Below, piece by piece: positions 11,437-22,276 of a DNA stretch of 64,000 nucleotides (positions within the stretch are counted from its first letter, which is position 1; the number at the start of each line of letters is the position of its first letter). The notes under the pieces were generated by a model. That model searched no databases and was not told the DNA's origin. It was given only the letters and a program-made list of their open reading frames with translations. Location: assembly GCA_030323885.1 (NCBI GenBank), contig CM059193.1, positions 55,704,749 to 55,768,748 of the forward strand, written 5' to 3'. Source of the DNA: Branchipolynoe longqiensis. Lineage: Eukaryota; Annelida; Polychaeta; Phyllodocida; Polynoidae. The position numbers and the translations under genes are program-made.

Positions 11437-11545
11437 TCACTTCAAATATCCTCACAAGGGTTAATGCTTTTCAAATATAATTCACTTCAAATTAAAGTTA
11501 AATAAATAATAAATGAATGATCAACCTAAATATTTGTACCTTAAA
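11437..11545 (+). repeat. Decayed MITE-D fragment
   Basis: Reads CACTTCAAATATCCTCACAA and ATGATCAACCTAAATAT, matching the right half of MITE-D with many changes. Confidence 0.5.
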
Positions 11546-11849
11546 AAATATGGCAGGAACTGAAAATGATTGGATCTTGCAACTGTAAGGCATTATTAAT
11601 TCCTTCCATAACAAATTAGAAGACAAGACAGATGCAATGGATCGAGCCTAAGACTGGCTGGTCCTAAAGACCTACCATTACATTTTATTGAGAAAAACCG
11701 GAAGCAGAATGACCAGATGGTAGGTGGGTGAGGCACCACCTGGAGGGCAGGAGGGGAATTAGGGGAGCTCCTTAATGGCAGACCTTCCGCTCTCCAGGCT
11801 GCGCCGTGTGCCAAACTCCAGTAACCCTAACTTTTTTTTCTTTTTTTTG

Positions 11850-11935
11850 GTGGTAAATTTGTTTATTCTGCTGAATTGTTTATTCTTATTGCCAGTGCTG
11901 AAGCACTGGTCTTCCAGCCATTTTTCAACTCAGGG
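11850..11935 (-). repeat. Dispersed repeat Q, copy 2
   Basis: The minus strand reads GGCTGGAAGACCAGTGCTTC and then AGCACTGGC, a short stem-like motif shared with copies at 11186 and 15993. A T-rich run lies on its left. Confidence 0.5.
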
Positions 11936-11973
11936 TTATTTACACTATCCAAGAACATATCAACTGGAGGTTA

Positions 11974-12707
11974 TGGCCCTGTCACACTACGACGTGACTA
12001 CGTCAGCGTAGGCAGAACGTGAAAATAATTATATTACGTCGACGTATGGGCGTAATATGCAAATTGTGGACGTGAGCGTAACGTGAATGTAACGTCGGTG
12101 TACGTCGTGACGTTAGCTGTAACGTGACAACGTTAGATGGGAGGGGTAATTGGCGACGTGACCGGGCGTTAGTGTAACGTGAGCGTAACGTCGCCGTAAC
12201 GGGTGCGACGTGGACGTAACGTGACCGTAACGCGACCGTAACGCGACCGTAACGTGACCGTAACGTGACCGTAACGTGACAGTAACGTGACCGTAACGTG
12301 ACCGTAACGTGACCGTAACGTGACCGTAACGTGACCGCAACGTGACCGTAACGTGACCGTAACATGCAAAATGCTGCCCACACGTTGCTCCCACCCGGGC
12401 CGTCAGTCTGACGTGACATAACGTGACTCTAACGTCATTTACGCTGCTATAACGATCGCGGAACGTCTACCTAACGTCATTGTCACGTCATCCCGACGTA
12501 ACGGCTTCACGTCGAAGACGAAGTTATTGAACAGGTTCAAAACCTCGACGCGCGCCGACGTAACACGACGTAACATGACGTAGCTCGACGTCACTCTAAC
12601 GTCATTATGACGTCATCATAACGTAACCCAACGTACGGCAACGTAATGACGAAAAATCATCACGTTAGGCTCACGTTGGCTCGTTACGTCATAGTGTGAC
12701 AGGGGTA
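11974..12707. mobile_element. MITE, PIF/Harbinger-like, 734 bp, interior of 11-bp repeats
   Basis: Left end TGGCCCTGTCACACTACGAC; right end, read inward, TACCCCTGTCACACTATGAC. TTA flanks it at 11971-11973 and 12708-12710. The central 12215-12365 consists of about 14 tandem units of CGTGACCGTAA, and nearly all the rest is made of CGTAACGT and ACGTCA words. The tandem word resembles the subterminal part of the TIR. Open frames here are repeat artefacts. Confidence 0.8.
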
Positions 12708-12837
12708 TTACAGGAGTAGATGCAAAGAATAGAAATAAAATAACAAGGCAGGAGAATTGCATACAAGAATAATATTTGCATAAGTTTCTTATCCCTCACA
12801 TAACTGGCAAAGAAAAACAGTATGAAAAAGTCATATT

Positions 12838-13096
12838 AAACTAAGACCGGTCACATATAAGGGAATACTGAGTCAATTTAATAGAACCTATTACTGCAGA
12901 AGCCTATGGTGTTAATGTTTTGGCAAGCTTGCCTAAATTAATTTAACACGTTTGCACTTCAAATATCTCATAAGTTAGCGATTTTAAATAAAAGTGACTT
13001 CAAACTAAAGTAAGGTAGATTATAATGATCAACCTAATACGTGTATCTCAGAAAATGAGAGAAACTCAAAAGGATCGGACTATGCAACTTTAGATC
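12838..13096 (+). mobile_element. MITE-D, 5'-truncated copy
   Basis: Covers the right three quarters of MITE-D, from ACCGGTCACATATAAGGGAA to ATCGGACTATGCAACTTTAG. Confidence 0.7.
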
Positions 13097-13098
13097 CA

Positions 13099-13325
13099 TA
13101 TATATATATATATGGTGGGCGTAGTTGAACGTAGTTGAATGTAGTTGAATGAGGTTGAACATAGTTTAACGTGCCGGCATCCATACTTCTCTGATATGTT
13201 CAACTACGTTCAACTTCGTTCAGCTACGTTCAACTATATGTTCAACTGCGTTCAATTACATTCAACTACGTTAGCCTCCACTACATTCAACTATGTCCAC
13301 TAACGTGTATGTGACCGGGCCTTTA
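13099..13325. repeat. MITE-like palindromic block of GTAGTTGAAC words
   Basis: After a TA run at 13099-13114, four GTAGTTGAAC-type units face about six inverted GTTCAACTAC units across a short spacer. The right end GTGTATGTGACCGGGCC resembles the ends of the other Harbinger-like MITEs. The left end is lost in the TA run. Confidence 0.6.
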
Positions 13326-13625
13326 GAGGGATATTATATTACAATAGATATCACTTTTGTGAACATCTTGTCAACATCATTTAACACACTCATTGATCAT
13401 TCATATCAGGCAAATATACATAAAGTTATAGTGGTGTTTTGTACTATTTCTTATTTGATTAAACCCAGGAGTTCATTACTTTCCTAATGTCATGACATGT
13501 ACAAGTGATTATATTGTTATTTGTGCATATTATTTATTTGAAATCATTGTTTAACCACACACAAATGGAGGTCTTGCTTGTTGTTATTCAGCCCAATATT
13601 CGGAACAGCAACTAATGTGATATAT
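13326..13625. other. No gene seen; AT-rich
   Basis: No element ends or coding domain recognised. Confidence 0.45.
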
Positions 13626-13869
13626 GAAGAGTTCGGGTGCAAAACCCTGTAAACTCCAATCAAAAAATTGAGATAAACATTGGAATCAAACCTTCAAAAG
13701 GTTCTTTTTTTTTTACATTCCTATTTTTTTTTCATTGTTCCATAATCATTTCATCACAAGAAAAGTGTAATTAGTGAGAATTAAAATTACCCTGAAGTAA
13801 AACTCTTTTATTCTAATTAAATTTTTGGATTGGCATTTATGGGGCTTTGCGCCTGAATTCTTCATATAT
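13626..13869. mobile_element. MITE-F, copy 2
   Basis: Ends TGAAGAGTTCGGGTGC and GCGCCTGAATTCTTCA are inverted repeats. The copy matches 2338-2583 in reverse orientation. The flanks TA/TA fit a 2-bp target duplication but are too short to prove it. Confidence 0.7.
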
Positions 13870-13935
13870 TGTGATCGAATATAATATAGCCATTTCACTA
13901 TTTTTTAAACACTTTTTTTTTTCATTTTCAATTGA

Positions 13936-14261
13936 TACCCCAGTCACACTATTCTTGTAATCACTTTGTGACCAAAGGAAAACCGGGTGGTCACAAAATG
14001 GTCGCAAGTGGTTGTAAAATGGTCACAACTGGTTGCAAAGTAATTCTCAGTGGCCACCGACCTCCATGCGACCATTTTTGTCACAAGGAGGTTGCAGCTG
14101 CTGCACCAAAAAAAAGCCTCCTGGCGACCGAAATAGTCGCCGACCATTTTCATAGCTTGGCGATCAGTCAAGGACCAGTCGGTGACAAGTCGGCGACCAG
14201 TCAGGTTTTTGGTCACAAAGAGGTCGCCAGTGGTCACAAGCTGTGGTGTATGACTGAGGCT
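13936..14261. mobile_element. MITE, Harbinger-like ends, GGTCACAA-rich interior
   Basis: Left end TACCCCAGTCACACTA; right end, read inward, AGCCTCAGTCATACACC. The interior is dominated by GGTCACAA and GGTCGC words in both orientations. The flanking triplets are TGA and TTA, so any TWA duplication has decayed by one base. Confidence 0.6.
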
Positions 14262-14415
14262 TTATTATGGTCCACTTCAGTTAAGAGATAAAATAACCAG
14301 GTTCCAACACTAAAAATGCAATCCAAAGCAACAATTCATCATGTCTCATCTAATATGGCAAACCAACAAGATTTCCCCCCACCCACCCACCCTCATGTAC
14401 AGATCTCTCCTTCCC

Positions 14416-14903
14416 GATGTTGAGCTTTGCGCGGTACGCCAGCTTGCGAGGGACACATACATTCAAATGCATTGTCATTGGCCGTGAGCAATCTTCATAC
14501 AGAAAAAGTCAAATATCTCTCAAATTACACCACCTAGAAACAAACCGCTTGGCACACATACAGAAAACATATTCAACAAACAGATTATATTAAATTTATA
14601 AGGTTAGGGTTCTTGATTTCTATTAATTTTGAATAAAACTAATGTTTTGCATTACTCGTACCATCAAACTCAAGGCATTGTTAATGGTTGTGAGCAATCT
14701 TCATACAGAAAATACAGAAAAAATGAAATATCTCTAAAACCACACCACCTAGAAACAAATCGCTTAGTACACATATAGAAAACATCTTTACCAAAAACAT
14801 TATATTAAATTTATAAGGTTAGTGCCGATGCTGTTCGATTTTGACACATGCGCAGAAGCAATGTGTCCCTCACAAACTGGTGTACCGCGGAAACTGCAAC
14901 ACC
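14416..14903. mobile_element. TIR element M with ~205-bp internal repeats
   Basis: Inverted ends of about 43 bp: left GATGTTGAGCTTTGCGCGGT, right (inward) GGTGTTGCAGTTTCCGCGGT, with about 80% identity over the arm. Inside are about two copies of a unit containing TTAATTTTGAATAAAACTAA and CAAACTCAAGGCATTG, also found at 35590-36210, 24610-24770 and 42600-42730. Confidence 0.65.
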
Positions 14904-14912
14904 GGTGTTGCA

Positions 14913-15231
14913 GTTTAAAATGGTGCCCGGTTTAAAACCGAGTTCTTCACAATGCACATGCACATGCATTTCTGCCCGATTGAGATTGTACCCATGTTTA
15001 ATAACTTGTTAATTGCTTGTTAACTTGTTAGTACAGAGACTAATACATACTATCGATCATAAAATAGTCACTACAGTGATTCCTGAAGGAGTCCTTGCTT
15101 GTCTCGGCCTACATTTCCAGAGAACTCCTCCACAAGTCAGAAATTCAGACAAGATTTCAGGCTTGCAATTCGACTTTGATGCATGCGCATTGTGAAGAAC
15201 CCGGTTTTAAACCGGGCACATTTTTAATCCA
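14913..15231. mobile_element. MITE-L, ~319 bp
   Basis: Inverted ends of about 40 bp: GTGCCCGGTTTAAAACCGAG on the left and its near-complement on the right, each followed by TTCTTCACAATGC. It directly abuts element M. No coding capacity. Confidence 0.7.
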
Positions 15232-15992
15232 CGACACTGGTATGTGTATTCATATTTGAAATTCCGGACCTGGAACGAGGCTGGCCGATATAAAAGGGTG
15301 ACTTCAGGAGTATATTTGTTTTAATTTCTATTCTTTACTACAGACAAATCTTTTTATTTTTTTCCATTTTTTTGTGTGATGAATTTATTTACCCTGCTCA
15401 TAACAGATAAGTGTTTTAACACTTGTTGTCACCGCTGGGCAGCACTAGTCCAAATCTAAGTGGCTAACAGATAACATCAGTTGAAACATGTGGCGGTCCA
15501 TTCAAATATTAAAGAAGAGGATATATGTAATAGGGAGTATTAGAATATAAACATAAAGATATATACATTTTGGTGTATTGTTGTAATAATAAAATGTAAC
15601 ATTGCAGAATCAATTCCCAATATAGCAGTATAACAATACAGTTTGCATAGTTATGTATTTGTCCAACCATTACAATATCATTGTGAAACATTATATCATA
15701 TACAAACCACAAAGCTATAGTTGACCAAGATAATTTAATTGAATCATGCAACCATTATCTGCATAATCACAAATCCACTACTACCTGTAACAGCAGGTCA
15801 TCGTCATTGTATTAATGTCGCGTCACAAGTATGATCAGAAATCAATGATATAGTCTAAAGGTATTCCCCGGTCTACATGTACAAAATAAGATCCCCGTAA
15901 CATTTGTAGTGCCTGATTTCAAGCCGCTATTATCGATATTGTTCATACCATCTCATAATTTCATAAATAAATAATTCATATGCACCATAATT
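15232..15992. other. No gene seen; AT-rich
   Basis: T-rich runs at about 15350-15375. A minus-strand open frame of 80 codons at 15509-15751 has no recognisable domain. Confidence 0.45.
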
Positions 15993-16060
15993 GTTAAGGC
16001 CAGAAGACCAGTGCATTGGTGCTGAAAAAATATATTATTCAACTGAAATACAATTTTGAA
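15993..16060 (+). repeat. Dispersed repeat Q, copy 3
   Basis: Reads GGCCAGAAGACCAGTGCATT and GGTGCTGAAAA, matching copies 1 and 2. Confidence 0.45.
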
Positions 16061-16227
16061 CACACACAAATAAGACAAACTTGTTTGTGGTGCCAGCCTC
16101 GTTCTGGTATCAAAGAGTTCCAATTAACTACATGGTATTCCAATTACACCTGTTTTTTGTTTTTTTTGTACATTAGTTGATTAAGCAGGGGAAATTTCAG
16201 TTGCAGATGACTGGTCTTCCTCATTCC

Positions 16228-16392
16228 ACTGCTCCTTGACCTATCCTAATAATGCCAAGCGTCTGGCTAGAAAGCGACAAGTATCAATTTTTAAGTCATT
16301 GGTTTGACTTGACCAGGATTCGAACCCATGATCCCACAATCTACAAACACGGGAGACGGACGCTCTAACTCATTTGGCCATCCCGTCTGGTT
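16228..16392 (-). repeat. SINE-A 5' half
   Basis: Minus-strand head (ACGGGATGGCCAAATGAGTT) with B box and the first part of the body. The 3' half and tail are missing. Confidence 0.8.
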
Positions 16393-16745
16393 TAATTGCA
16401 AGATTCCACCCTGTGCGACAGCAGCTGGAGGAGAAAAATCAATTATGTAAAATGTATATCTCCCTTGCGTGCTAGATAAATTGTTCAATGTTGAAACAAA
16501 ATAAAGAGATAAAATATATCACCAAAGAGTATCGATAGTTATTTTTATTTGTTGAATAATTTAGAAACATCGGCAGTAAATTGAATTGTATAAATTAAGA
16601 CTTGCGTTTAGGCTGCTGTGCACTGTATGCTAATTGAGGCTTGGATATAGTCAAGACTGGAAACAATTTGTTTTGGGATAATTATATTAGGTTGACAGCT
16701 ATAATCTTGTTGTTTTAGCATGACTAACTTAGGAGATAATAATCT

Positions 16746-17075
16746 GTGGTGTTCTCTGTGGCGGAGTTGTTAGAGTGTCTGACTTTTTTCTATGTCGGAC
16801 TCCGATCTGAAGCTTGGTGGTTCAATTCCCCATGCCATCACCTCCATCAATTTGGATTTCCACCACTGTGTATGACTTAAAGCGTCATCAAAGGCTAAGT
16901 TGCTCTCATGCCATGTCTATGTGGTGTGGGAGGTGAAAAATCCCTTTGGTCGGTAAAAAAAAGTGTAGGCTTCGGCTTTCTATCGACCAACTGTCTAATT
17001 GTGAAAACAAGTCTATTCAGACTTATCCCTGATAGGCAGTATGAATTCTTTAAGAAAAAAGAATTGTGTGATAGG
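16746..17075 (+). mobile_element. SINE-B, copy 1
   Basis: A second tRNA-derived family. The head reads TGTGGCGGAGTTGTTAGAGT (A box) with a long variable arm and GGTGGTTCAATTCCCC (B box). The body contains ATGTGGTGTGGGAGGT and GTGAAAACAAGTCTATTCAG and the tail is A-rich. It is homologous to 39111-39385 but carries about 50 extra bases in the middle. Confidence 0.75.
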
Positions 17076-17199
17076 CCGCGTTGAACAGGTACAGCCAGTT
17101 CCGCCTGGTCTGTAAGTTGAGGCAACTTGAAAAGAAGATGAGGAGAGAAACGTAGGCCTACGCTTCAAGTTTTAAATCTATGCTTGTCACTACCTGGCT

Positions 17200-18046
17200 T
17201 GGTAGTTGTCCTTAGCATAGAGGGAGAATTACACTCGCAAACTGCATACTGGTTTCCGCTGTTGGTTACTATGTACCACAAGTTATGGGGATTGAACTTC
17301 AGAGTTGTCACAAACCTTGGTTTGTGTAGATAGGGCATTGCACTTACAAACTGCATACTGGTTTCAGCTGTTAGTCATTACATGCCATAAGTTATAGGGA
17401 TTGAACTTTGGGTTGTCCTAAACCCTGGTTAGTGTAGAGGGGGCATTACACTCACAAACTGTGTGCTGGTTTCAGCTGTTGATCACTGCTTACTACAAGT
17501 TATGGGGATTGAACTACAGGTTGTCACAAACCCTGGTTAGTGTAGAGGGGCCTTTACACTCACAAACTGCATACTGGGTTCAGCTCTTAGTCATTACATG
17601 CCATAAGTTATGGGGATTGAACTTTGGGTTGTCGTAAACCCTGGTTAGTGTAGAGGGGGTTTTACACTCACAAATTGCTGCTGGTTTCAGCTGTTGATCA
17701 CTGCGTAACACAAGTTATGGGGATTGAACTTTGGATTGTTGTAAACCCTGGTTAGTGTAAAGGGGGCATTTCACTCACAAACTATGTGCAGGGTTCAGCT
17801 GTTGATCACTGCATACTACAAGTTATGGGGATTGAATTTTGGATTGTCGTAAACCCTGTTTAGTGTAGAGGGGGCTTTACACTCACAAACTGCATGCTGG
17901 TTTCAACTGTTGATCACTGCATACTACAAGTTATGGGGATTGAACTTTGGATTGTCGTAAACCCTGGTTAGTGTTGAGGGGGGCTTTACACTCACAAACT
18001 GTGTGCTGGTTTCAGCTGTTGAACACTGCGTAACACAAGTTATGCA
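17200..18046. repeat. 108-bp satellite, about eight units
   Basis: The marker AGTTATGGGGATTGAAC recurs at 17281, 17390, 17498, 17605, 17712, 17821 and 17929, and a truncated one at 18038, so the period is 107-109 bp. Units differ at many positions and alternate between two variants (GATCACTGC and GTCATTACATGCC). Open frames here are fragments. Confidence 0.92.
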
Positions 18047-19342
18047 AACACACAGAAATTCTGCTCGAACGCTCTGACATTTCACGAGAGGCTGGCATTT
18101 GCAGAGTTGGCCAGACCCAAGAAAGAAAGATCCATGATAGAAAAGTGTCTGTAGGATGTGTGTTGGGGGGGGGGCTGAGCTTTCGCGAGTAGGGATTTTC
18201 GGTTTTTCCCTAATAAAATCTAGTTCATTCAGTGACAAATTTCTTTTGTCAAGTGCTAAAGGATTGATCTTCCAGTTATTTAATATTGTAGTTCATTGAT
18301 AATTGAGTTAACAATGTATAATCTCTGACTTAAACTGATAAATGCAGAGCAAGAACAGACCTGTCACTAGATAAAAGATTCACCCGGGACTTGTAGTACA
18401 TGGGTGAAGACCAGCCTTATATAAAAATGGTCGAAAAATCGGGCTAATGAAATGAGCCTTTATGAGATCTTAATTTCACAATCTAAGAAGCAACATTTAT
18501 TCTTTGTGTATGTCTTCATATTGACCCACTACTTTTGAGTTGGAAAATATAACAAAACATATACTTTAATGCAATTTAAAAGTGAAATCGATGGTGTTCT
18601 CTGGCTGCCATCTTGGCTTTTTGCATTCTCTCCCATTTCACCAACTCTGTGCTGATATAAGTAACCATTTGCAACTGGTGCCAGGCATTCTACTTCTTGT
18701 TCCATACTAAAGCTATTTTCGACCGTATTTAGACTACGTTGTCGTTCACCCCTGTACTGGAAGTATGGGGTGAATCTGTTATCTAACCTGTCACATGGTA
18801 CAGGTTAGCTATAGGCGTTACGGATGTTGGTGTTATTTTTAGTAATGTGGCCATACTCCATCTTGATACGGATTTTTAGTTAAATTTAAGGAAATAAAAA
18901 TGTGTAACCACAACCACAATGCTGAATGTTGTGTGTGAATGTAATGTACTTTGTTGTATATAATGTTTGAGTAAAAAAATTATGCAATTGTATCCATGTG
19001 TTTTTCTATGATATATGGGATGGGATATTATGTATATGAATTATTATGTGATGCAGATTCATGCAGATTCATACAGATTCATATGGGATTTTAGCTGAAA
19101 AATACATATTGCATCCAAAGATTGTGGCAGGTCTACAAGAATCACCCCCCTCTAACATTATCCAGCAAGAAGCGTGTGTCTATGGGCTTAATGTGAGTTT
19201 AACATAGGGTGTATAATTGTCAAAGGAATTATACGAGTATTAGATCGAGGAATTGGATTGGTTATTAGTATTGTGATTTTGTGGTGTGACGATTATTACA
19301 CTATGAGAACTCACATCCGCGTGTGCTGCGGCCCTGTCCACC
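18047..19342. other. No gene seen
   Basis: No coding domain or known element. A short 12-bp repeat (GATTCATGCA/ACA) occurs at about 19055-19085. A segment near 18595-18660 weakly resembles 22490-22545 (GCCATCTTG ... TCTCNCATTTCA). Confidence 0.45.
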
Positions 19343-20725
19343 CTTATAATAATAATAATAATAATATATTTATTTCCACATGATCAATGTACACACAAGT
19401 TGATATTTATATCAGTAATTTTTTCACATGAAAAAGGAGAAAGCAGAAGTACAATACTTATGAGGTGCTTTCCCAATTTAAAAATAACACATATACATTG
19501 CTTATACCATAGAAATAATAAATAGAAAGATAAAAGTTAAAAGCATATCAACACTACCCTCAATACTGTAAATTACATCTCAATATTTATGTACTAGACT
19601 ACTATGTGTTTTACCTCTGATAAAACTGAAATATTTTCTTTTTATACATTCGTTGAAACATATAAATGTTTTTTGAACATTTGATATTATGGTCAAGTGA
19701 ATTCCATATTTCTATACCACATATAGATATCTACATTGAGACTTTAAAGTTCTTCTTGCAAATACTTGTCTTAGGTTGTTACTCTGCCTTGTGTCTGAAC
19801 TTATTTTCAATAAAGACTGTAGAATTGTTGGCAGTAGCCCTTTGTTTGCATTGTAAATTATCATACTAGATTTGATCTTAACCAAGTCTATTAATTTTAA
19901 TACATGAAGATCAAAGAACAGCTTATTAGTGTGCTCTCGATATCCAACATTGCACACAATTCTCACTGTTTTCTTCTGTAGCATATTTGTTTTATATGCA
20001 TTTCCCCATACTTCACAGCAATACGATAGATAAGGCAGAAATAATGAATAATACAATATTAAGCATGCATTTTTGCTTAGTACATATTTTGCCTTGTGGA
20101 TAATTGCAATAGTTTTGGACAATTTAGATTTAATCATACTAATATGCTTTTTCCAATTAAGTTTATGATCTATTAGGGCCCCTAGAAATTTACTGACATA
20201 AACCATTTCGATATCAGTATCATTTAGATGTACAGTAACATTAGATTGTTTTCTATAATTACTAAACAGCATGCAATTTGTTTTTGCTACATTAAGTGAT
20301 AACTTGTTTGTTGCAAACCATAGGTTCAATTTAATAAGTTCTTTTCTTATATCATTTCCTGACCTAAAGATAGTAGTGTCATCAGCAAACAGAATGAATT
20401 TAAGAAGCGATGACAAATTACAAATATCATTTATATATAAAATGCATAATTTAGGTCCCAGAATTGAACCCTGAGGGACTCCACACACCACATTTGCTAA
20501 GTCTGAGTCCTCATCATCTAAATTTACATATTGTTGTCTATTTTGTAGATAACTAGTAAGCCAGTTATTGGCAATGCCTCTGATACCATAGTGATTTAAT
20601 TTTGTTATTAAAAAATTATGATTAGTTGTGTTGAATGCTTTTTTAAGGTCAATAAATACACCAATAGTAAATTTGTTGTTGTCCTGAGCTGAGGTAAATT
20701 CTTCTGTCAGTTCTTCACTGCGGTC
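19343..20725 (-). mobile_element. 5'-truncated LINE (CR1/Jockey/L2-like)
   Basis: The minus strand carries a reverse-transcriptase frame, an AT-rich 3' UTR of about 360 bp, and a tail of seven or so ATT units at 19345-19365. The 5' end stops inside the RT domain at about 20725, where short copies of GCGGTCTTAATGTGCT follow; GTGTGCTGCGGCC lies next to the tail, so a degraded target duplication is possible. Confidence 0.85.
19712..20725 (-). pseudogene. LINE reverse transcriptase, C-terminal ~338 codons, open frame
   Basis: The frame is open without a stop from 20725 to 19712. In order it shows IGVFIDLKKAFN (RT motif A; the usual Asp-Thr after AF is Asn-Thr), GVPQGSILGP (motif B'), LFADDTTIF (catalytic FADD), FLGALIDHKLNWKKHI (motif E region) and the post-RT LSYCCEVWGNAY block. 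A functional protein would need the upstream fingers region and endonuclease, which are absent, so this copy cannot encode an active enzyme. The open frame implies a fairly recent insertion. Some LINEs of this type pair with SINEs; this one's ATT tail does not match SINE-A. Confidence 0.85.
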
Positions 20726-21294
20726 TTAATGTGCTGCGGTCTTAATGTGCTGTGAAGGTAATGCACTGTGCTATAAAAAGTCCCTGGTGTCACGGATCTC
20801 CTCTCCGCTGGCCTTGCTCCTCCTTGATAATGTCTGAAAAGAGTTCCAGGAGGGGGAGCCCGCTAGCATTTCACTTTCTACTCTTACTCTGTTGTGTCTT
20901 TGGCTCATCAGCTGGTCACAATAGAGCAAAGAGACATGGACCTTTGACTCAACTCTCGTCATTTCTCTGCTGCCCCAATGACTCATTATTTGATAGATTG
21001 TAAAGATGTCCCCAGCTTCTACAACCGTGCCACCAGAAGAATAATCTTCACACCAAAGATCGGGCCAATTTATCGGTGCCTTTCTATACTGCTGCAGTTC
21101 TGCAGCCGGTAACCATCATAAGTTTACGAACCCCCCAGAAGTCAAGTCGGATTAGCCTCACTCGCTCCTAGATTTTTGCTTTGAACTCTGTACCGTTATG
21201 GGTGTTATTATCATAGTCAGAGAAATAAATGCCAACCCATTTCTATGATGTCTTCTACTTTGCTGTTATAGCCCCAAGTCTATATAACATATAT
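20726..21294. other. No gene seen
   Basis: Starts with two 16-bp copies of GCGGTCTTAATGTGCT. Otherwise no recognised element or coding domain. Confidence 0.45.
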
Positions 21295-21454
21295 TGTGAA
21301 GGATAAAAGTACAACGTCTGAACACTTTGACTTCTGGAGACTGAATGCTTTATTCACCGTCCAGGGCTCTGAACCACTGGCCAAACTTTCCATGACGTCA
21401 TCTTATTAACATATATTACAGACGTGTCTAAACGTCTATTACGCATATATTACA
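21295..21454 (-). repeat. 3' LTR of small gypsy element
   Basis: On the minus strand it begins TGTAATATATGCGTAATA and ends TCCTTCACA. It carries a polyadenylation signal in GTGAATAAAGCATTCAG. Compared with its partner it has about 27 extra bases. Confidence 0.8.
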
Positions 21455-21743
21455 TCCCCCCTTCAAAGTATTTCTGAAACATGAAATGTTTAAAATGACC
21501 ATCAACTATATATATATACCCAGTAAAATGAATAGCACAATAATGCAAAACATATATGTGTACTTAGCTTAAACCACAGGTTACTTCTAGCAAATGTCTG
21601 AGCGCACTATGGCACTGAAGTCCTCTGACTGTTCGGCTGCTTAGCCTCCATATGATAAATTGTCCATTGTAGTACAACACACACACCAAATGCAGCTGAA
21701 AATACAATACTTAAGCCTAACATGCACATGTGTTCGTGCATAC

Positions 21744-22124
21744 TCAGTCTTTAACTCTGTCTCTTAATGCAGTAACATACGTATACATATTCTCAGTAGC
21801 TTGGTTATGAGAATTGAACCGATAGCGTGTTATTATCAAGTTACTTCTACCTGTACAGTAGGTCTGAAACGCATTTGTGAGCGGTCCAATCTTGTCTCGA
21901 TCAGCGAGTTTGATGGACATGTTGGCAAATACCTTTTGCGCGTCCTCGCCGGCGACATGAAGGAAGATGCAGCATTGCACTCGTTCCGCCTTCGTGATTA
22001 CACCTGCAGCAATGGCATATATCTCAAATGCTCTGATCCATGTTTTCCAGTTTGATTGTGCATTGCGGGCGAGGACAAGCTGACCTGGTGGCTGCAAACC
22101 CGGCAGTGTATTAGCAGGCGGCAT
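21744..22124 (-). CDS. Gag N-terminal fragment of a Ty3/gypsy element, 126 codons
   Basis: The frame begins MPPANTLPGL 19 bases after the 5' LTR, a usual spacing for gypsy elements of this kind. The segment NWKTWIRAFEIYAIAAGV followed by CIFLHVAGEDAQKVFANM is the typical capsid N-terminal pattern (W...F..Y in the first helix, then LLH..G.DA..IF) of Mag/'K02A2.6-like' gypsy Gag. The frame closes at YVTALRDRVKD before any zinc knuckle. A complete Gag would be two to three times longer. No other part of the polyprotein follows. Confidence 0.7.
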   Translation of the reverse strand: MPPANTLPGLQPPGQLVLARNAQSNWKTWIRAFEIYAIAAGVITKAERVQCCIFLHVAGEDAQKVFANMSIKLADRDKIGPLTNAFQTYCTGRSNLIITRYRFNSHNQATENMYTYVTALRDRVKD

Positions 22125-22125
22125 T

Positions 22126-22143
22126 CTTCCTCATCTGACACCA
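22126..22143 (-). promoter_or_regulatory. Candidate primer-binding site
   Basis: Directly after the 5' LTR the minus strand reads TGGTGTCAGATGAGG. Its TGG start and position fit a tRNA primer-binding site of a gypsy-type element. The matching tRNA was not determined. Confidence 0.55.
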
Positions 22144-22276
22144 TGTAAAAGTACAACGTCTGAACAGTTTGACTTCTGGATACTGAATGCTTTATTCACC
22201 ATCCAGGGCTCTGAACCACCGGCCAAACTTTCATATATTACAGACGTGTCTAGACATTTATTACGCATATATTACA
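22144..22276 (-). repeat. 5' LTR of small gypsy element
   Basis: Minus strand: TGTAATATATGCGTAATA to GTTGTACTTTTACA, giving TG...CA ends. It includes GAATAAAGCATTCAG. It is about 90% identical to the 3' LTR over the shared part. Confidence 0.8.

Larger units (their letters stand above)
21295..22276 (-). mobile_element. Small Ty3/gypsy element, LTR-gag-LTR only
   Basis: Two LTR-like ends in the same (minus) orientation enclose about 690 bp that encode only the N-terminal part of Gag. Protease, RT and integrase are absent, so mobility would need proteins from another copy. The LTRs share AGCATTCAGT and GAATAAAG with the LTRs of the larger element at 28025-34282, which places both in one family. 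I see no target duplication at the outer ends. Confidence 0.8.

Noticed and set aside
12003..12419. Three overlapping minus-strand frames reading LRSRYGHVTV-like repeats
   Set aside because: They follow from the 11-bp repeat inside a MITE; all three frames give the same peptide pattern.
17200..18046. Possible CRISPR-like array
   Set aside because: The repeated part fills the whole 108-bp unit with no unique spacers, and the context is eukaryotic.
20726..21294. Coding exon suggested by frames on both strands at 20752-21003
   Set aside because: No conserved domain, and neither frame shows convincing splice sites.
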